A stretch of DNA of 64,000 bases, taken from Treponema primitia ZAS-2 (GTDB lineage Bacteria > Spirochaetota > Spirochaetia > Treponematales > Breznakiellaceae). The stretch is taken from the NCBI RefSeq assembly GCF_000214375.1, contig NC_015578.1, forward strand, positions 868,001-932,000. Direction: 5' to 3'. A program made the translations under genes and the position numbers. Below the pieces are notes generated by a model that was not told where the DNA came from, did no database searches, and saw only the letters and a program-made list of their open reading frames with translations. Of the stretch, positions 25,268 through 34,826 are shown one piece after another. Positions within the stretch are counted from its first letter, which is position 1. Every line of letters starts with the position of its first letter.

Positions 25268-25922
25268 GGCCCGGAATATTTCCTTTGGCTATGATCCAAA
25301 AAAATTGGTGCTTGACAGGGTTAGTATTACTATTGGGGAAGGGGAACGGGTGGGCATTATAGGGCCTTCAGGCTGCGGCAAGAGTACCCTGGCCCGTATC
25401 ATGGGGGGCTATATCGCGTCCCAGTCCCCAGGAAACAGCGCAGGGTATACCGGGGAGATACTCTTTGAAGGGAAACCTCTGGCCCGGGAAGGGTACTGCC
25501 CGGTGCAGCTTGTCTACCAGCACCCGGAACGGGCGGTGAATCCCCGGTGGAAAATGGGGCGGACCCTCACCGAAGCATGGCAACTTGCAACGAAGTTTCC
25601 CACGCAGCCTGATGAGGCTTTGCTCAGAACCATGGGTATTGAAAGGGAATGGTTTGAGCGCTACCCGGCGGAACTGTCCGGCGGCGAGATACAGCGTTTC
25701 TGTTTAGCCAGGGCATTGGGGCCCCGGACCCGAATTATCCTGGCGGATGAGATAAGCACCATGCTGGATGTGATTACCCAGGCCCAGATTTGGCAGGCCC
25801 TGTTAGCTATAACTGCGGAGCGGGGCCTGGGACTTTTGGTGATCACCCACAACCCGCATTTGGCGGAGAAGATTTGTTCACGGATACTGAAGTTTGAGGA
25901 TTTGAAGAGTGTCGAGAACTGA
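25251..25922 (+). CDS. ABC ATPase (NikE/DppF type, short)
   Basis: At about 223 residues this second ATPase lacks the C-terminal extension of DppF. Walker A GPSGCGKST, signature LSGGEIQR, Walker B IILADEIST and ITHNP are intact. GTG at 25251 is taken as start because GGGGAGG lies 7 bases upstream; it overlaps the previous gene by 17 bases. Residues near 110-115 (QLATKFPTQP) come from a copy of the short palindromic repeat family (ACTTGCAACGAAGTTTCCC) inserted in frame. Confidence 0.88.
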   Translation: MSTLFEARNISFGYDPKKLVLDRVSITIGEGERVGIIGPSGCGKSTLARIMGGYIASQSPGNSAGYTGEILFEGKPLAREGYCPVQLVYQHPERAVNPRWKMGRTLTEAWQLATKFPTQPDEALLRTMGIEREWFERYPAELSGGEIQRFCLARALGPRTRIILADEISTMLDVITQAQIWQALLAITAERGLGLLVITHNPHLAEKICSRILKFEDLKSVEN

Positions 25923-26042
25923 AATTTATCCGTAAATGGGGGCATTATGAAGGGCGAAGGCTCCACCCATTATAGGTTATAGGCAGAAAAATACTACGAA
26001 AAAGTAAGTTTTTCTGGTTATAACCCGAATAACTCCAGGTGC

Positions 26043-27332
26043 CTAAAGTTTTCCCGCAGTCTCGTAGATAAGGCTGTATATTCCCGGAATTTGCTCTTTC
26101 TCCAGGGCCGCAAAAGCGACTCTGAGTATGCCGGCGCCTAAGGCGATGGTACCGATGCCATGATCCGCCAGGAGCTGTTTCCGCAGGGCTTCGGCGTCAA
26201 TGCCAATGCAGCGGAAACTCATGAAGTAGCCCGAGTTAAAGGGCAGGGGCTTGAGTTTGGGCTGCTCCGGCTGATTCCGGATGAAGTCTTTAACCGCCTG
26301 GTAGCGGCTCCGGAGCAATTCGTGGTTGGCCTTTTTTTCACCCGGGGTGCGGGGATCCGAAAGGACCTTGAGGATCAGGTACTGGGCCGGGGTGTTGGCG
26401 CATGAAACTGAGGAGCGGATCCCCCCCATAAGTTTTTTGCCCAGGGCTTCCTGGTGTTCCGTTTTAAGGCTGGGGCTGCCAAAGGTGACGAAGGCTACCC
26501 GCAGGCCCCAGACATAGTCTTCCTTGGTGGGGCCATCAATTTTTACCGCCAAAACCCGTTCATGGAGGGAGGCCAGGCGACCGAAAAGGGATTCCCGGTA
26601 GATGCCATCCTCATAATAGAGGCCAAAATAGGCGTCATCGCAGATCACCAGGACATCCGCGCCGGCTTCGGCAGTTTCCCGAATGATTTCTATCAAAGCA
26701 TCCGCTTCGGCTTGAGTGGGGGAGTAGCCCGAAGGATTATTTGGAAAATTGAAAATTATCCGCACTTGCCCGGTTTTGGCCTCCTCAAGGATCACCCTGC
26801 GGATGGCTTCCAGGTCCAGGCCCGGGCCTGTTCCGAAAAAGGGGACCCCCCGGAGCTCCGCGCCCCGGCGTTCGGTGAAGATGAGGCTGTAATTGTCCCA
26901 ACAGGGATCGCTGGCGATGATTGTGTTGTTTTCATCCAGGAAAAGGTCCGCCACAAAGGAGATACCTGCGGTTATTCCGGGTACCGCCGCGGGTAGGGAA
27001 ACATCCTCCGGCTTTAGGGACGGGTTTTTCTTCGCCATGGATTCCTTCCAGGCTTTGCGAACCTCCTCGACCCCGGCGGTAGCGGCGTAGGTGACCGCTT
27101 CTTTCGCCGTCAGGGTGGGCATGCTGTCCCTGATAGCCGACAGGATCAGGGGCTGCCCCTTGTGGAAGGCCATGCCGATGGTGGCGTTTTTCACCGGCGC
27201 AAGCTGTTTCGCTTCGCTGGACTGGGCGATGATCCCTTTTGGGAAAAAAAGGCGGCGGCCGAGAGAAGACAGAAGGCGGCCCGCGACAGAGCCGTCCAAT
27301 ACGGCATTGAGTTCGCTTGCAAGTGGGTTCAT
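26043..27332 (-). CDS. Class I/II pyridoxal-phosphate aminotransferase
   Basis: This fold-type I aminotransferase of about 429 residues shows the PLP-phosphate and substrate regions FNFPNNPSGYSPT (about residue 195), VICDDAYFGLYYE, and the Schiff-base lysine likely within KIDGPTKEDYVWGLR. I place the start at the ATG at 27332 (MNPLASELN), since the 57 preceding residues do not resemble an aminotransferase and would overlap the divergent MoxR promoter region. Substrate probably an amino acid/2-oxo acid pair; not assignable further. Confidence 0.85.
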   Translation of the reverse strand: MNPLASELNAVLDGSVAGRLLSSLGRRLFFPKGIIAQSSEAKQLAPVKNATIGMAFHKGQPLILSAIRDSMPTLTAKEAVTYAATAGVEEVRKAWKESMAKKNPSLKPEDVSLPAAVPGITAGISFVADLFLDENNTIIASDPCWDNYSLIFTERRGAELRGVPFFGTGPGLDLEAIRRVILEEAKTGQVRIIFNFPNNPSGYSPTQAEADALIEIIRETAEAGADVLVICDDAYFGLYYEDGIYRESLFGRLASLHERVLAVKIDGPTKEDYVWGLRVAFVTFGSPSLKTEHQEALGKKLMGGIRSSVSCANTPAQYLILKVLSDPRTPGEKKANHELLRSRYQAVKDFIRNQPEQPKLKPLPFNSGYFMSFRCIGIDAEALRKQLLADHGIGTIALGAGILRVAFAALEKEQIPGIYSLIYETAGKL

Positions 27333-27451
27333 AGGGTAAGAGTATCTGGAGGAGGGAGCTTCGTCAATAATGGGAGGATGAGATGTCAGGGGTTTTGGGG
27401 GCATAATTCGCCATATTGCCCCCGGTGCGCCCCGCAGGTTACAATAGAACC

Positions 27452-28549
27452 ATGGCGCAAACAAACACGGATACCGAAGCCCTACTGGCCGGGGCGCAGA
27501 CATTGCTGGATTCCTGTAGGGAAGAGCTGGCGAAACGGGTTATCGGCCAGCGGGAAATGATTGACGGGCTGCTTATGGCCTTGATTGCCCGGGGGCATAT
27601 ACTCCTGGAAGGGGTGCCAGGGCTGGCTAAGACCTTGGCGGTGAAGAGCCTGGCGGAAATTACCGGGCTGGACTTTAAGCGGATACAGTTTACCCCGGAT
27701 CTGCTCCCTGCGGATGTGACGGGCACCCTGATTTGGGAGCAGTCTTCGGGGAAATTTTCCGTGCGCCGGGGTCCGGTTTTTGCCAATGTGATCCTGGCGG
27801 ACGAGATTAACCGGGCGCCTGCTAAGGTGCAGTCCGCCTTGCTTGAGGCTATGGAGGAGTACCAGGTTACCATCGGGGAGGAGACTTACCCCTTGCCGGA
27901 TCCTTTTTTTGTCCTGGCTACCCAGAATCCTATTGAGCATGAGGGGACCTATACCCTGCCTGAGGCGGAGTTGGACCGGTTCCTTCTCAAACTGTTGGTT
28001 CGATACCCCAGTCCTGAGGAAGAGCTCCGTATTTTGACCCCCGGGAATTCCTTTTCCGCAGGGGGCTCTCCCGCTGGCGCCGGGGCGGGTAATCGCCGGG
28101 GCAGCCGGAACCGGGGGCCTGCATTGGCGCCTCTGCTGGGCCCTTCCCAATTGGAAAGCCTGCGGGCCGCCGCAGATTCGGTCCGCATTGACGACAAGAT
28201 CGCCGAATATATTGTCTCCGTGGTTTCCGCTACCAGGCCGTCGGGGACCAGGCCCAGTGCGGCATCCCGGGCCGGGGAATCCACTGCGGGCACCGGCAGG
28301 GTCGGAAAGGAGGGCTTGTACCGGTATATTTCCTTTGGCGCATCCCCCCGGGCTTCCATTGCCCTGTACCGCTGCTGCCGTATCCTTGCCCTTTTTGAGG
28401 GGCGGCCCTTTGTTACCCCTGAGGACGTGAAGGCTGCGGCTTTGCCGGTGCTGCGGCACCGGATTGTCCTTTCCTACGAAGCTGAAGCGGATGGGCTTGA
28501 CCCGGATGCGGTGGTTTCCCGTATTTTGGCCTTTGTCCCGGTACCTTGA
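27452..28549 (+). CDS. moxR: MoxR-family AAA+ ATPase
   Basis: This AAA+ chaperone-like ATPase has ~365 residues. Walker A is GVPGLAKT, Walker B is VILADEINRAPAK and sensor 1 is FFVLATQNPIEHEGTY, all typical of MoxR/RavA. The lid domain follows an inserted Ala/Gly/Arg-rich linker (around 200-285) that is longer than usual. MoxR proteins act with von Willebrand A proteins, here encoded in the same operon, on envelope stress or metal insertion. Start at 27452 (MAQTNTD) is preferred; an in-frame ATG 12 codons upstream lacks support. Confidence 0.93.
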   Translation: MAQTNTDTEALLAGAQTLLDSCREELAKRVIGQREMIDGLLMALIARGHILLEGVPGLAKTLAVKSLAEITGLDFKRIQFTPDLLPADVTGTLIWEQSSGKFSVRRGPVFANVILADEINRAPAKVQSALLEAMEEYQVTIGEETYPLPDPFFVLATQNPIEHEGTYTLPEAELDRFLLKLLVRYPSPEEELRILTPGNSFSAGGSPAGAGAGNRRGSRNRGPALAPLLGPSQLESLRAAADSVRIDDKIAEYIVSVVSATRPSGTRPSAASRAGESTAGTGRVGKEGLYRYISFGASPRASIALYRCCRILALFEGRPFVTPEDVKAAALPVLRHRIVLSYEAEADGLDPDAVVSRILAFVPVP

Positions 28550-28558
28550 GGAAGCCCC

Positions 28559-29467
28559 TTGGATCGCTATGAGCTTTTGCGGAGGATCACTACCTTTCCC
28601 CTGGTGGCCCGGGGCCTTTCGGAGGATCTCCTGTCCGGGGATTTCCGCTCGGTGTTTAAGGGCCAGGGTATAGAGTTTGATGAGGTCCGCCGCTATGAGC
28701 CGGGAGATGATGTCCGTTCTATAGACTGGAATGTGAGCGCCCGGTTCGGCGCCACCTATGTAAAGATGTACCGGGAAGAGCGGGAGCTGACGGTTTGCCT
28801 GGTCCTGGATGAATCGGCTTCCATGTTTGCCGCTGGGGATGGTAACAATACTGCGGGTATGCACGAGGAACTTCGTTACAAAATGCGCCGCTGCGATCAG
28901 GCGGTGCTGGCTGCTGCACTGGTTGCTTTTTCTGCGGAACGGGCGGGGCAGCGTATCGGAGCCCTCTGCTTTGACGAGGAAATTACCCGGGTCTTTAATC
29001 CCCGCAAAGGGCGCTCCCATATTATGAGCATTATCAGCGGCCTCCTTTCCGCCAAGGACGGGGGCCGGGGGAGCAACCTGGGCATGGCCCTGGAGGGAAC
29101 CGGGCGTATGCTCAAGCGCCGGAGCCTGGTGGTGATCCTTTCGGATTTTCTTTGCGTCAACTGGGAACAGGAATTGGGGGCCCTCTGCGCCAAGCATGAT
29201 GTGATCGCCATAGGGATCACCGACCCCCTGGACAATGGGATCCCCAACCTGGGGCTCCTTTCTATGGCGGATCCTGAGACCGGGGCTTTGCTCCATGCTC
29301 CCACGGGATTTTCGTCATTCAGGTCCGCCTGGACAGAATGGCATGGGGACCGGGCCAAGCTGCGGAAGGCCCTTTGCCGGCGCTGCGGCGCATCATATCT
29401 GGAGCTTTCCACCACCGATGACGCCCCCACGGTGCTGACCCGGTTTTTCGGGGGGCGGCGTTCGTGA
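28559..29467 (+). CDS. DUF58 protein, Bat operon
   Basis: The 302-residue protein has the DUF58 hallmark FKGQGIEFDEVRRYEPGDD and IDWNVSARFG near residues 38-65, followed by a vWA-like fold (LVLDESASMFA, partial MIDAS DxSxS). Start codon TTG at 28559, with no ATG closer. It links MoxR to the vWA proteins downstream; all genes from here to batC overlap or nearly abut. Confidence 0.88.
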   Translation: MDRYELLRRITTFPLVARGLSEDLLSGDFRSVFKGQGIEFDEVRRYEPGDDVRSIDWNVSARFGATYVKMYREERELTVCLVLDESASMFAAGDGNNTAGMHEELRYKMRRCDQAVLAAALVAFSAERAGQRIGALCFDEEITRVFNPRKGRSHIMSIISGLLSAKDGGRGSNLGMALEGTGRMLKRRSLVVILSDFLCVNWEQELGALCAKHDVIAIGITDPLDNGIPNLGLLSMADPETGALLHAPTGFSSFRSAWTEWHGDRAKLRKALCRRCGASYLELSTTDDAPTVLTRFFGGRRS

Positions 29468-30480
29468 AAAGTTTCCTCCTGCTTGCCCTGCTATTTATTG
29501 GGCTTCCCTGCTTTTCCCAGGAGCCATCGGGCAATTCCGGCGGCGACTTTAGCCGGGAAGCTAACCGAAACTCAAATCGGCCCCGGGGAGACGCCCCCTA
29601 CATCATCCCCCAGACGATCTTTGTGGGGGATAAAGGCAGGCTGGTGTTTCCCCTGGGTTCCGCCTTTGCGGGGATCGAGGGCAGGGTCCTCCAGGGGGCG
29701 GATTTGCCCCGGTCCCGGGAGCTGGTGATCAGCCGGGTGGAACTGGAGCGCCGGGGAACTGCAGCCCGGCTGCTCATTGATTTTCAGGCCTATGTGCCGG
29801 GGATCATCGAGCTTCCCCCCATTACCATTGCCTCCTATACCTTTACGGGCCTTGAGGTGAACATTAATTCTATCCTTTCGGTCGAGCAGCAGGGTATGGT
29901 ACTTTCAGGCCCTGAGGATCCTATGGCTGCGCCGGGTACGGCCACGCTGATCTACGGAACCATCATCGGGATTGTCCTGTTTCTTCTGGCCCTGACCCTG
30001 GGAAGTTTTTGGGGGAAAACCAGGCTGGGCGCCCTTGCGGACATGCTCAGGCGGCGGCGGGTTATCCGTGCCATGGGAAGGACTCTCAGGCGGCTGCGGG
30101 GCTGGAACAACGGCGGCCAGGAAACTGAAACCCTGGAAGCTCTTTCCACTGAATTCCGCAGTTTCCTGGGAATTATCACCGGGACCAACTGCCGGGCCAT
30201 GGTTCCCCGGGAATTCCTGGACCTTCCCGCACTGGGCCCCGGGGACGCCCTGTCCGGGCCAGCCCTGTCGGCGCTGTTCCGTCGCTGTGATACCCTGCGG
30301 TTCAGCGGGGCGGGGATAGAACGGGAGCTCGTGTCTGCCCTGCTGGATGATTTTAAAAACTTGATCGCCGCCCTGGCGGATGCCGAGAAGGAACGCTACC
30401 ACAGTAAAAAAACTCCTCCCGCTGGTGCAAGTTCCAGCGCCGACTTTAGTCGGAAAGCTCCCCGCGGAGGCACCCGGTGA
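29464..30480 (+). CDS. Bat-operon membrane protein (unknown family)
   Basis: This 338-residue protein has a signal peptide (MKSFLLLALLFIGLPCFS), a beta-rich periplasmic part, one transmembrane helix near 163-183 and a cytoplasmic helical part. Position corresponds to the accessory gene found between DUF58 and batA in related operons. Two copies of the palindromic CCGACTTTAGTCGG-type repeat sit inside the frame (SGGDFSREA near residue 28, and SSADFSRKAPRGG at the end), adding low-complexity residues. Starts at GTG, overlapping the previous stop. Confidence 0.7.
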   Translation: MKSFLLLALLFIGLPCFSQEPSGNSGGDFSREANRNSNRPRGDAPYIIPQTIFVGDKGRLVFPLGSAFAGIEGRVLQGADLPRSRELVISRVELERRGTAARLLIDFQAYVPGIIELPPITIASYTFTGLEVNINSILSVEQQGMVLSGPEDPMAAPGTATLIYGTIIGIVLFLLALTLGSFWGKTRLGALADMLRRRRVIRAMGRTLRRLRGWNNGGQETETLEALSTEFRSFLGIITGTNCRAMVPREFLDLPALGPGDALSGPALSALFRRCDTLRFSGAGIERELVSALLDDFKNLIAALADAEKERYHSKKTPPAGASSSADFSRKAPRGGTR

Positions 30481-31478
30481 ATTTTGGTTTTGAACGCCCC
30501 TGGCTTCTGATCGCCGGGGTAATAATAGTATTACTGTGCTTTATCATTTCCCGTTTTTTAAAAGGCGCCTTTACCCTGAGCATTTCCTTAGGCCCCCCGG
30601 GGGGCAGCCCCTTCAAGCCCCCCTTTAACGTGGAATTTCTGGTGCGGATAATCCGGGCCCTGGATTTGTTCGGTACCCTGGCCCTGTTTGTCGCCGCTGC
30701 GGGGCCTATTTTAATCAACACAGAATTGGTGTGGCTTAACCGGGGGGCGGATATACTTTTTGTGGTGGACGTAAGCCCCAGTATGGCGGGAATCGATATG
30801 AACGGCCGCAGCCGCTTTGATACCGCCCGGGACCTGGTCCGGGATTTTGCCCAGTCCCGGCCTTCGGACGCCATTGGGCTGGTGGCGGTGGGGAATGACG
30901 CAAGCCTTCTGGTGCCCCCCACGGTGGACCGGGGCGCCCTGTTTTCCCGGCTGGAATCCCTGCGTATCGGCGAACTGGGGGATGGCACCGCCCTGGGCCT
31001 GGGCTTGGGAATTGCCGCCCTGCACATACGGAATTCCGGGGCCCCGCGAAAGGTGGTGGCGCTGATCACCGATGGGGAAAATAATGCCGGGGCCATACAT
31101 CCGGAAACCGCAGCGGCGGCCCTGCAAAACGCCGGGGTCTCCCTCTGGGTTATCGGGGTAGGGAGCGGTGGGGAGGTGCCCATCGACTATGTAGACCCGG
31201 TCACCAGGATACGCCGTACCGGCACCTTTGATTCACGGTTCAATTCCGAAAGCCTCAGATCCATCGCTGAGAGAGGCGGGGGCCAGTACATTGCGGCGCC
31301 GTCGGCGGAGGCCTTTTCCCTGGCCTTTTTCCGGATCGATGAGGGGGAGATGACCATACGCCGTTCAGGCACCATAAACCGGACCCGGAGTTTTGAGACA
31401 CCGGTTATAGCTGCCGCCCTGATCATGATCTGCGCCGCCCGGTTTATACGGCGGTATATACTGGGGGCCTTCCTGTGA
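30477..31478 (+). CDS. batA: BatA-type von Willebrand A membrane protein
   Basis: The 333-residue protein has N-terminal helices, a vWA domain with MIDAS motif DVSPSMAG (about residue 98), the downstream TDGENNAG, and a C-terminal helix. It fits BatA of the Bacteroides aerotolerance operon, which is linked to oxidative and envelope stress. Encoded with MoxR, so likely its partner. Start GTG at 30477, overlapping by 4. Confidence 0.9.
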   Translation: MNFGFERPWLLIAGVIIVLLCFIISRFLKGAFTLSISLGPPGGSPFKPPFNVEFLVRIIRALDLFGTLALFVAAAGPILINTELVWLNRGADILFVVDVSPSMAGIDMNGRSRFDTARDLVRDFAQSRPSDAIGLVAVGNDASLLVPPTVDRGALFSRLESLRIGELGDGTALGLGLGIAALHIRNSGAPRKVVALITDGENNAGAIHPETAAAALQNAGVSLWVIGVGSGGEVPIDYVDPVTRIRRTGTFDSRFNSESLRSIAERGGGQYIAAPSAEAFSLAFFRIDEGEMTIRRSGTINRTRSFETPVIAAALIMICAARFIRRYILGAFL

Positions 31479-32554
31479 GCTTTGATAATCCCCAGGCGCT
31501 CCTGGCACTCTTTTTGCTGATCCCGGCGATATTCATTTCTTTTATCCATTACCGTAAACGCCGGGGGGTGCTGAAGTTTCTTGGTAACTCCTCAGAGGAG
31601 CTGGCGGGATCCTCGGCAGGCTCCTCCGTGGAAGACCCAGGGCGGAACCTCAAGTCCCGGTACTTCCTCTCAGCGGTGGCCTTTTGCCTTTTCCTGGCCT
31701 GCATCATCATTGCCCTGGGAAGGCCCCGGGGTGGAACCCGGCTGGTGAGCGAGACCCGCCGGGGGGTGGACGTGATCCTGGCCTTTGACCTGTCCCGGAG
31801 TATGGATGTCCGGGATATAAGCCCCGGCGGCCCATCCCGGCTGGGCAAGGCCGTATCGGTGGCCATGGAACTAGTGTCCAACCCCTGGTTCAGCGGCGCT
31901 GTCTCGGCTACAGGGGCCCCGGGGCTGCGTTTCGGCGCAGCCATTGGGAAAGGGCAGGGTATTCTGGCCCTTCCGCTGACTGAAGATGCCGAGGCGATAC
32001 AGGCTTTCCTGTCCAGCCTTTCCGGGGATGCCCTCACCGGCAGCGGGACTAACCTGGAATCCCTCATTGTTGCCGCGACCGGGGCATTTCAGGATGCCTT
32101 CCCCAGCCGCCGCCGGATTATCCTTTTTTCCGACGGGGAAACCCTGTCCGGTTCCCTTAAGACAGCCCTGGAACGGGCCGCTGACGCTGAAATTACCATT
32201 ATTGCTGCGGGCTTCGGTTCTGAAACCGGGGGGGTGGTCCCCCTGGGAAGGGATACCCTGAAAGGTGATGACGGGTACCCGGTAACCAGTTTCCTACAGT
32301 CTGAAACCCTGCGGGATGCGGCGGAACAGACCGGAGGTATCTATGTGGACGGAAACCGCCTTAACGCCGCCGCATTGTTGGCGGATCACCTGGCAACTCT
32401 GGGTGTATCAGGCAGCCGGAATGAGAATGCCGGCGCTGCGGTAAAGGGTTTCCGCCGGGAAACCCGGCCCCTGGGCTATCTCTTTATCATCGCCGCCCTG
32501 ATCTTCCTGGGACTTTCGAAGATCCCTGAAAAGGGGAGGCGGAAACATGGGTAA
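31475..32554 (+). CDS. batB: BatB-type von Willebrand A membrane protein
   Basis: The 359-residue paralogue of BatA has two N-terminal hydrophobic segments, MIDAS DLSRSMDV (about residue 106), FSDGETLSG near 215 and a final helix near 340. It is coupled to batA (4-base overlap) and batC (8-base overlap). Acts at the inner membrane with MoxR by family analogy. Confidence 0.9.
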   Translation: MSFDNPQALLALFLLIPAIFISFIHYRKRRGVLKFLGNSSEELAGSSAGSSVEDPGRNLKSRYFLSAVAFCLFLACIIIALGRPRGGTRLVSETRRGVDVILAFDLSRSMDVRDISPGGPSRLGKAVSVAMELVSNPWFSGAVSATGAPGLRFGAAIGKGQGILALPLTEDAEAIQAFLSSLSGDALTGSGTNLESLIVAATGAFQDAFPSRRRIILFSDGETLSGSLKTALERAADAEITIIAAGFGSETGGVVPLGRDTLKGDDGYPVTSFLQSETLRDAAEQTGGIYVDGNRLNAAALLADHLATLGVSGSRNENAGAAVKGFRRETRPLGYLFIIAALIFLGLSKIPEKGRRKHG

Positions 32555-33191
32555 ACGCCACTTGCAACAAAGTTCCCTGGATAAGGTTTTGATAAGGCTT
32601 CTCCCCTTGGCCTTGCTTCTTGTTTTCCTGGCTTCCTGCGGGGGCCCGGTTTCGGGAAGACTCATGCTCCTGCGGGGCAATTTTTTCAATACCCAGGGGC
32701 TCTATACCGAGGCCATCCTGGCCTATCTGGAAGCCCTGGAATTTCCCGAAACCGCCCCCTACGCCGAATTTGGCCTGGGCTCGGTGTACCTGGCCCTGGA
32801 CGAAGGTCCCGCCGCATTGCAGCACTTTGCCGCCGCCGAGGAAGGGCTGACCCCCCTGTTTCGGGAGGACCACCGGGAACTGATCTACCGGATCCGCTAC
32901 AATAGCGGGGTGGTCCGCTTTCACGCCGGGGACTACGGGACTGCGGCGGATCAGTTCCGGGCCGCCCTGGAAACCGATGGGAGCCGTATTGAGGCAAAGC
33001 GGAACCTGGAGCTAAGCCTCCTTTCCCTGACCCGTCAAAGTTCCGGGGCCAGCTCATCACCTTCGTTAAATTTTCAGGACGAACTCAAGGGCTCCCAGGT
33101 CCTTTTTGATTATATACGCCGTAAGGAGAGCGACCAATGGAAAAGCCGGGAATGGGAGGAAGATACCCCTTCAACCGGGCCGGATTACTAG
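32547..33191 (+). CDS. batC: BatC-type TPR lipoprotein
   Basis: The 214-residue protein has a signal peptide with lipobox LVFLASC (Cys31) and TPR-like helical repeats (GLYTEAILAYLEALEF, DYGTAADQFRAALE), typical of BatC. The very N-terminus (HLQQSSLDK) is encoded by a degenerate copy of the ACTTGCAAC...AGTTCCC repeat. Overlaps batB by 8 bases. Confidence 0.85.
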   Translation: MGKRHLQQSSLDKVLIRLLPLALLLVFLASCGGPVSGRLMLLRGNFFNTQGLYTEAILAYLEALEFPETAPYAEFGLGSVYLALDEGPAALQHFAAAEEGLTPLFREDHRELIYRIRYNSGVVRFHAGDYGTAADQFRAALETDGSRIEAKRNLELSLLSLTRQSSGASSSPSLNFQDELKGSQVLFDYIRRKESDQWKSREWEEDTPSTGPDY

Positions 33192-34813
33192 GAGTTTGTA
33201 GCGCTTTGCGCTACTTGCAACGTAGTTCCCCGCGCAATAAATCGAGAAAAATTGCCTATTTGGCCATTTTTCAACCCCTCAAACTCCATAAGCAGCCCAT
33301 AAATCGAGGTTTTTTTCGGCTTCAAGCGAAAAAAACCTACAAGCGCAACTGGCTGCTCGGCCTAATTGTATACGCAACATTGTTCTCTCCCCTGATTCCA
33401 GGGCTTTTTCCCCAATCCGGGGAAGATCCGGCAGTTGTGGTGGAAACATCCCCGGAGCGGCCCCTGCTGGACGGTTCCTGGCGGGTATCCATCCTGGTGG
33501 ATCACCCCAACCCTGATGAGGTCAATGTCAGCCCTCCGGATTTGCCATCCTCCATTACCTTTGCCCAGGTCCGCAAGGAAACCCGGCTGATCCGCACCAC
33601 CCCTGAAGAGGGGACCCGCTGGACCCTGGTGGAATTCCTCTTTGTCCCCCAGCGGACAGGAACCATATCCCTGGGGGCCTTTGAGGTTTCCATTCCCGGG
33701 AAAAGGGTCTTTACCAGGGCTCTGCGGACCTATGTGGTAACCCAGGAAGGGGGGCGGGAGGAATACCACCCCCGACTTAGTTGGGAAAGCTATCCTCCTT
33801 CTATTAAAATAGGGGAAAGTGTGGAGCTGACCCTCCGGATCATTGACTGGGACCCGGATAAAACCCTGGCCCACCCGGCTTTCCAGGAAACCGCCCCGGC
33901 GGATGCCCTGCTGGAGGAGCTGCCCTTAAGCAAGGCCGACTTGGATCAGGGCCTGGTACTGCGGCTCCGGCTGACCCCCCTGGAGGGAACCAGGGTTTCC
34001 CTGGACCCTTTTTCCCTGCGTTTTAATACCCTCAGCCTGGAAGCCCCGGCCATCTCCATACGCCTGAACCCGCCGGGGGCTGCTGCTGCCCCGGGGCCTG
34101 CCCCTGTAGACCGGTCGGGAACTGAAGAACCGGCTCCCTTGGCATCGGGCCCGGCCCCGGCTAATCTGGCCTTCCCGGAAACACCCCTTAAGGTGTTCCC
34201 CCTGTTCAGGAAAGCCTATGGGGAAACCCTGGACAAAGCCCGTACTCAGTGGCTCCGGGGGGAATACTCAGGCGCCCTGGGAGAACTCCGCCGGGGGGAG
34301 CGGGATCTCCTGGCAGGCCCCGCATTGGTGGTACTCCGCAGGGCTGCGGAAACAGCTCTGGGGCTTACGGAAACGGAGGATGAAAAATGGCAGCCCCTGG
34401 GCTTTTCCCTTGGCCTGGTGGTGATCAGTTTTTTCCTTTTAATCCTGGTTATTTGGCGTTTTTTTTACCGGAACAGAAAAAGAAATAAAGTAACCTCCCT
34501 TTCTTTATGGGGTTTTAGAATTGTACTTCTGACTCTGCTGGCCATACTTGGCTGGGGCATCATGGACCTGGGAAAAATTGGGGGGATAAGCCGGAACGGC
34601 GCCCTGCAAAGCGCGGTGCTCCATGCCTGTGAAGCCTACCGGGTGCCGGATACCAATGGCGCGGTCAGCGCCCGCTGGCGGGAGGGGCAGCCTGTAAAGG
34701 TCCGTACTGTGGGAAAGCTTCAGCCTTCCCCTGCCGCCAACTTGTGGGCCTATGCGGAAAGTCCCGGCGGGGACGCCGGATGGGTACATCAGGATAATAT
34801 AATTTTTTATTAA
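33137..34813 (+). CDS. batD: BatD-type protein with C-terminal SH3 domain
   Basis: The protein holds a BatD-like periplasmic region (SWRVSILVDHPNPDEVNV and repeated beta modules), a transmembrane helix near 430-450 and another near 465-485, and a C-terminal bacterial SH3-like domain (ACEAYRVPDTNG to GWVHQDN). A signal-type segment occurs at residues ~72-92, unusually far in. The first ~70 residues are partly encoded by a palindromic repeat (33210-33235) and overlap batC by 55 bases, so the true start may be an unusual codon nearer 33330. Function by analogy is with MoxR and BatA/B in stress resistance. Confidence 0.78.
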   Translation: MEKPGMGGRYPFNRAGLLGVCSALRYLQRSSPRNKSRKIAYLAIFQPLKLHKQPINRGFFRLQAKKTYKRNWLLGLIVYATLFSPLIPGLFPQSGEDPAVVVETSPERPLLDGSWRVSILVDHPNPDEVNVSPPDLPSSITFAQVRKETRLIRTTPEEGTRWTLVEFLFVPQRTGTISLGAFEVSIPGKRVFTRALRTYVVTQEGGREEYHPRLSWESYPPSIKIGESVELTLRIIDWDPDKTLAHPAFQETAPADALLEELPLSKADLDQGLVLRLRLTPLEGTRVSLDPFSLRFNTLSLEAPAISIRLNPPGAAAAPGPAPVDRSGTEEPAPLASGPAPANLAFPETPLKVFPLFRKAYGETLDKARTQWLRGEYSGALGELRRGERDLLAGPALVVLRRAAETALGLTETEDEKWQPLGFSLGLVVISFFLLILVIWRFFYRNRKRNKVTSLSLWGFRIVLLTLLAILGWGIMDLGKIGGISRNGALQSAVLHACEAYRVPDTNGAVSARWREGQPVKVRTVGKLQPSPAANLWAYAESPGGDAGWVHQDNIIFY

Positions 34814-34826
34814 TGGGGACTAAGCC

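Noticed and set aside
27482-29296. 604-codon open frame on the minus strand opposite moxR and DUF58
   Set aside because: It is a GC-driven shadow of well-recognised plus-strand genes and has no recognisable domain.
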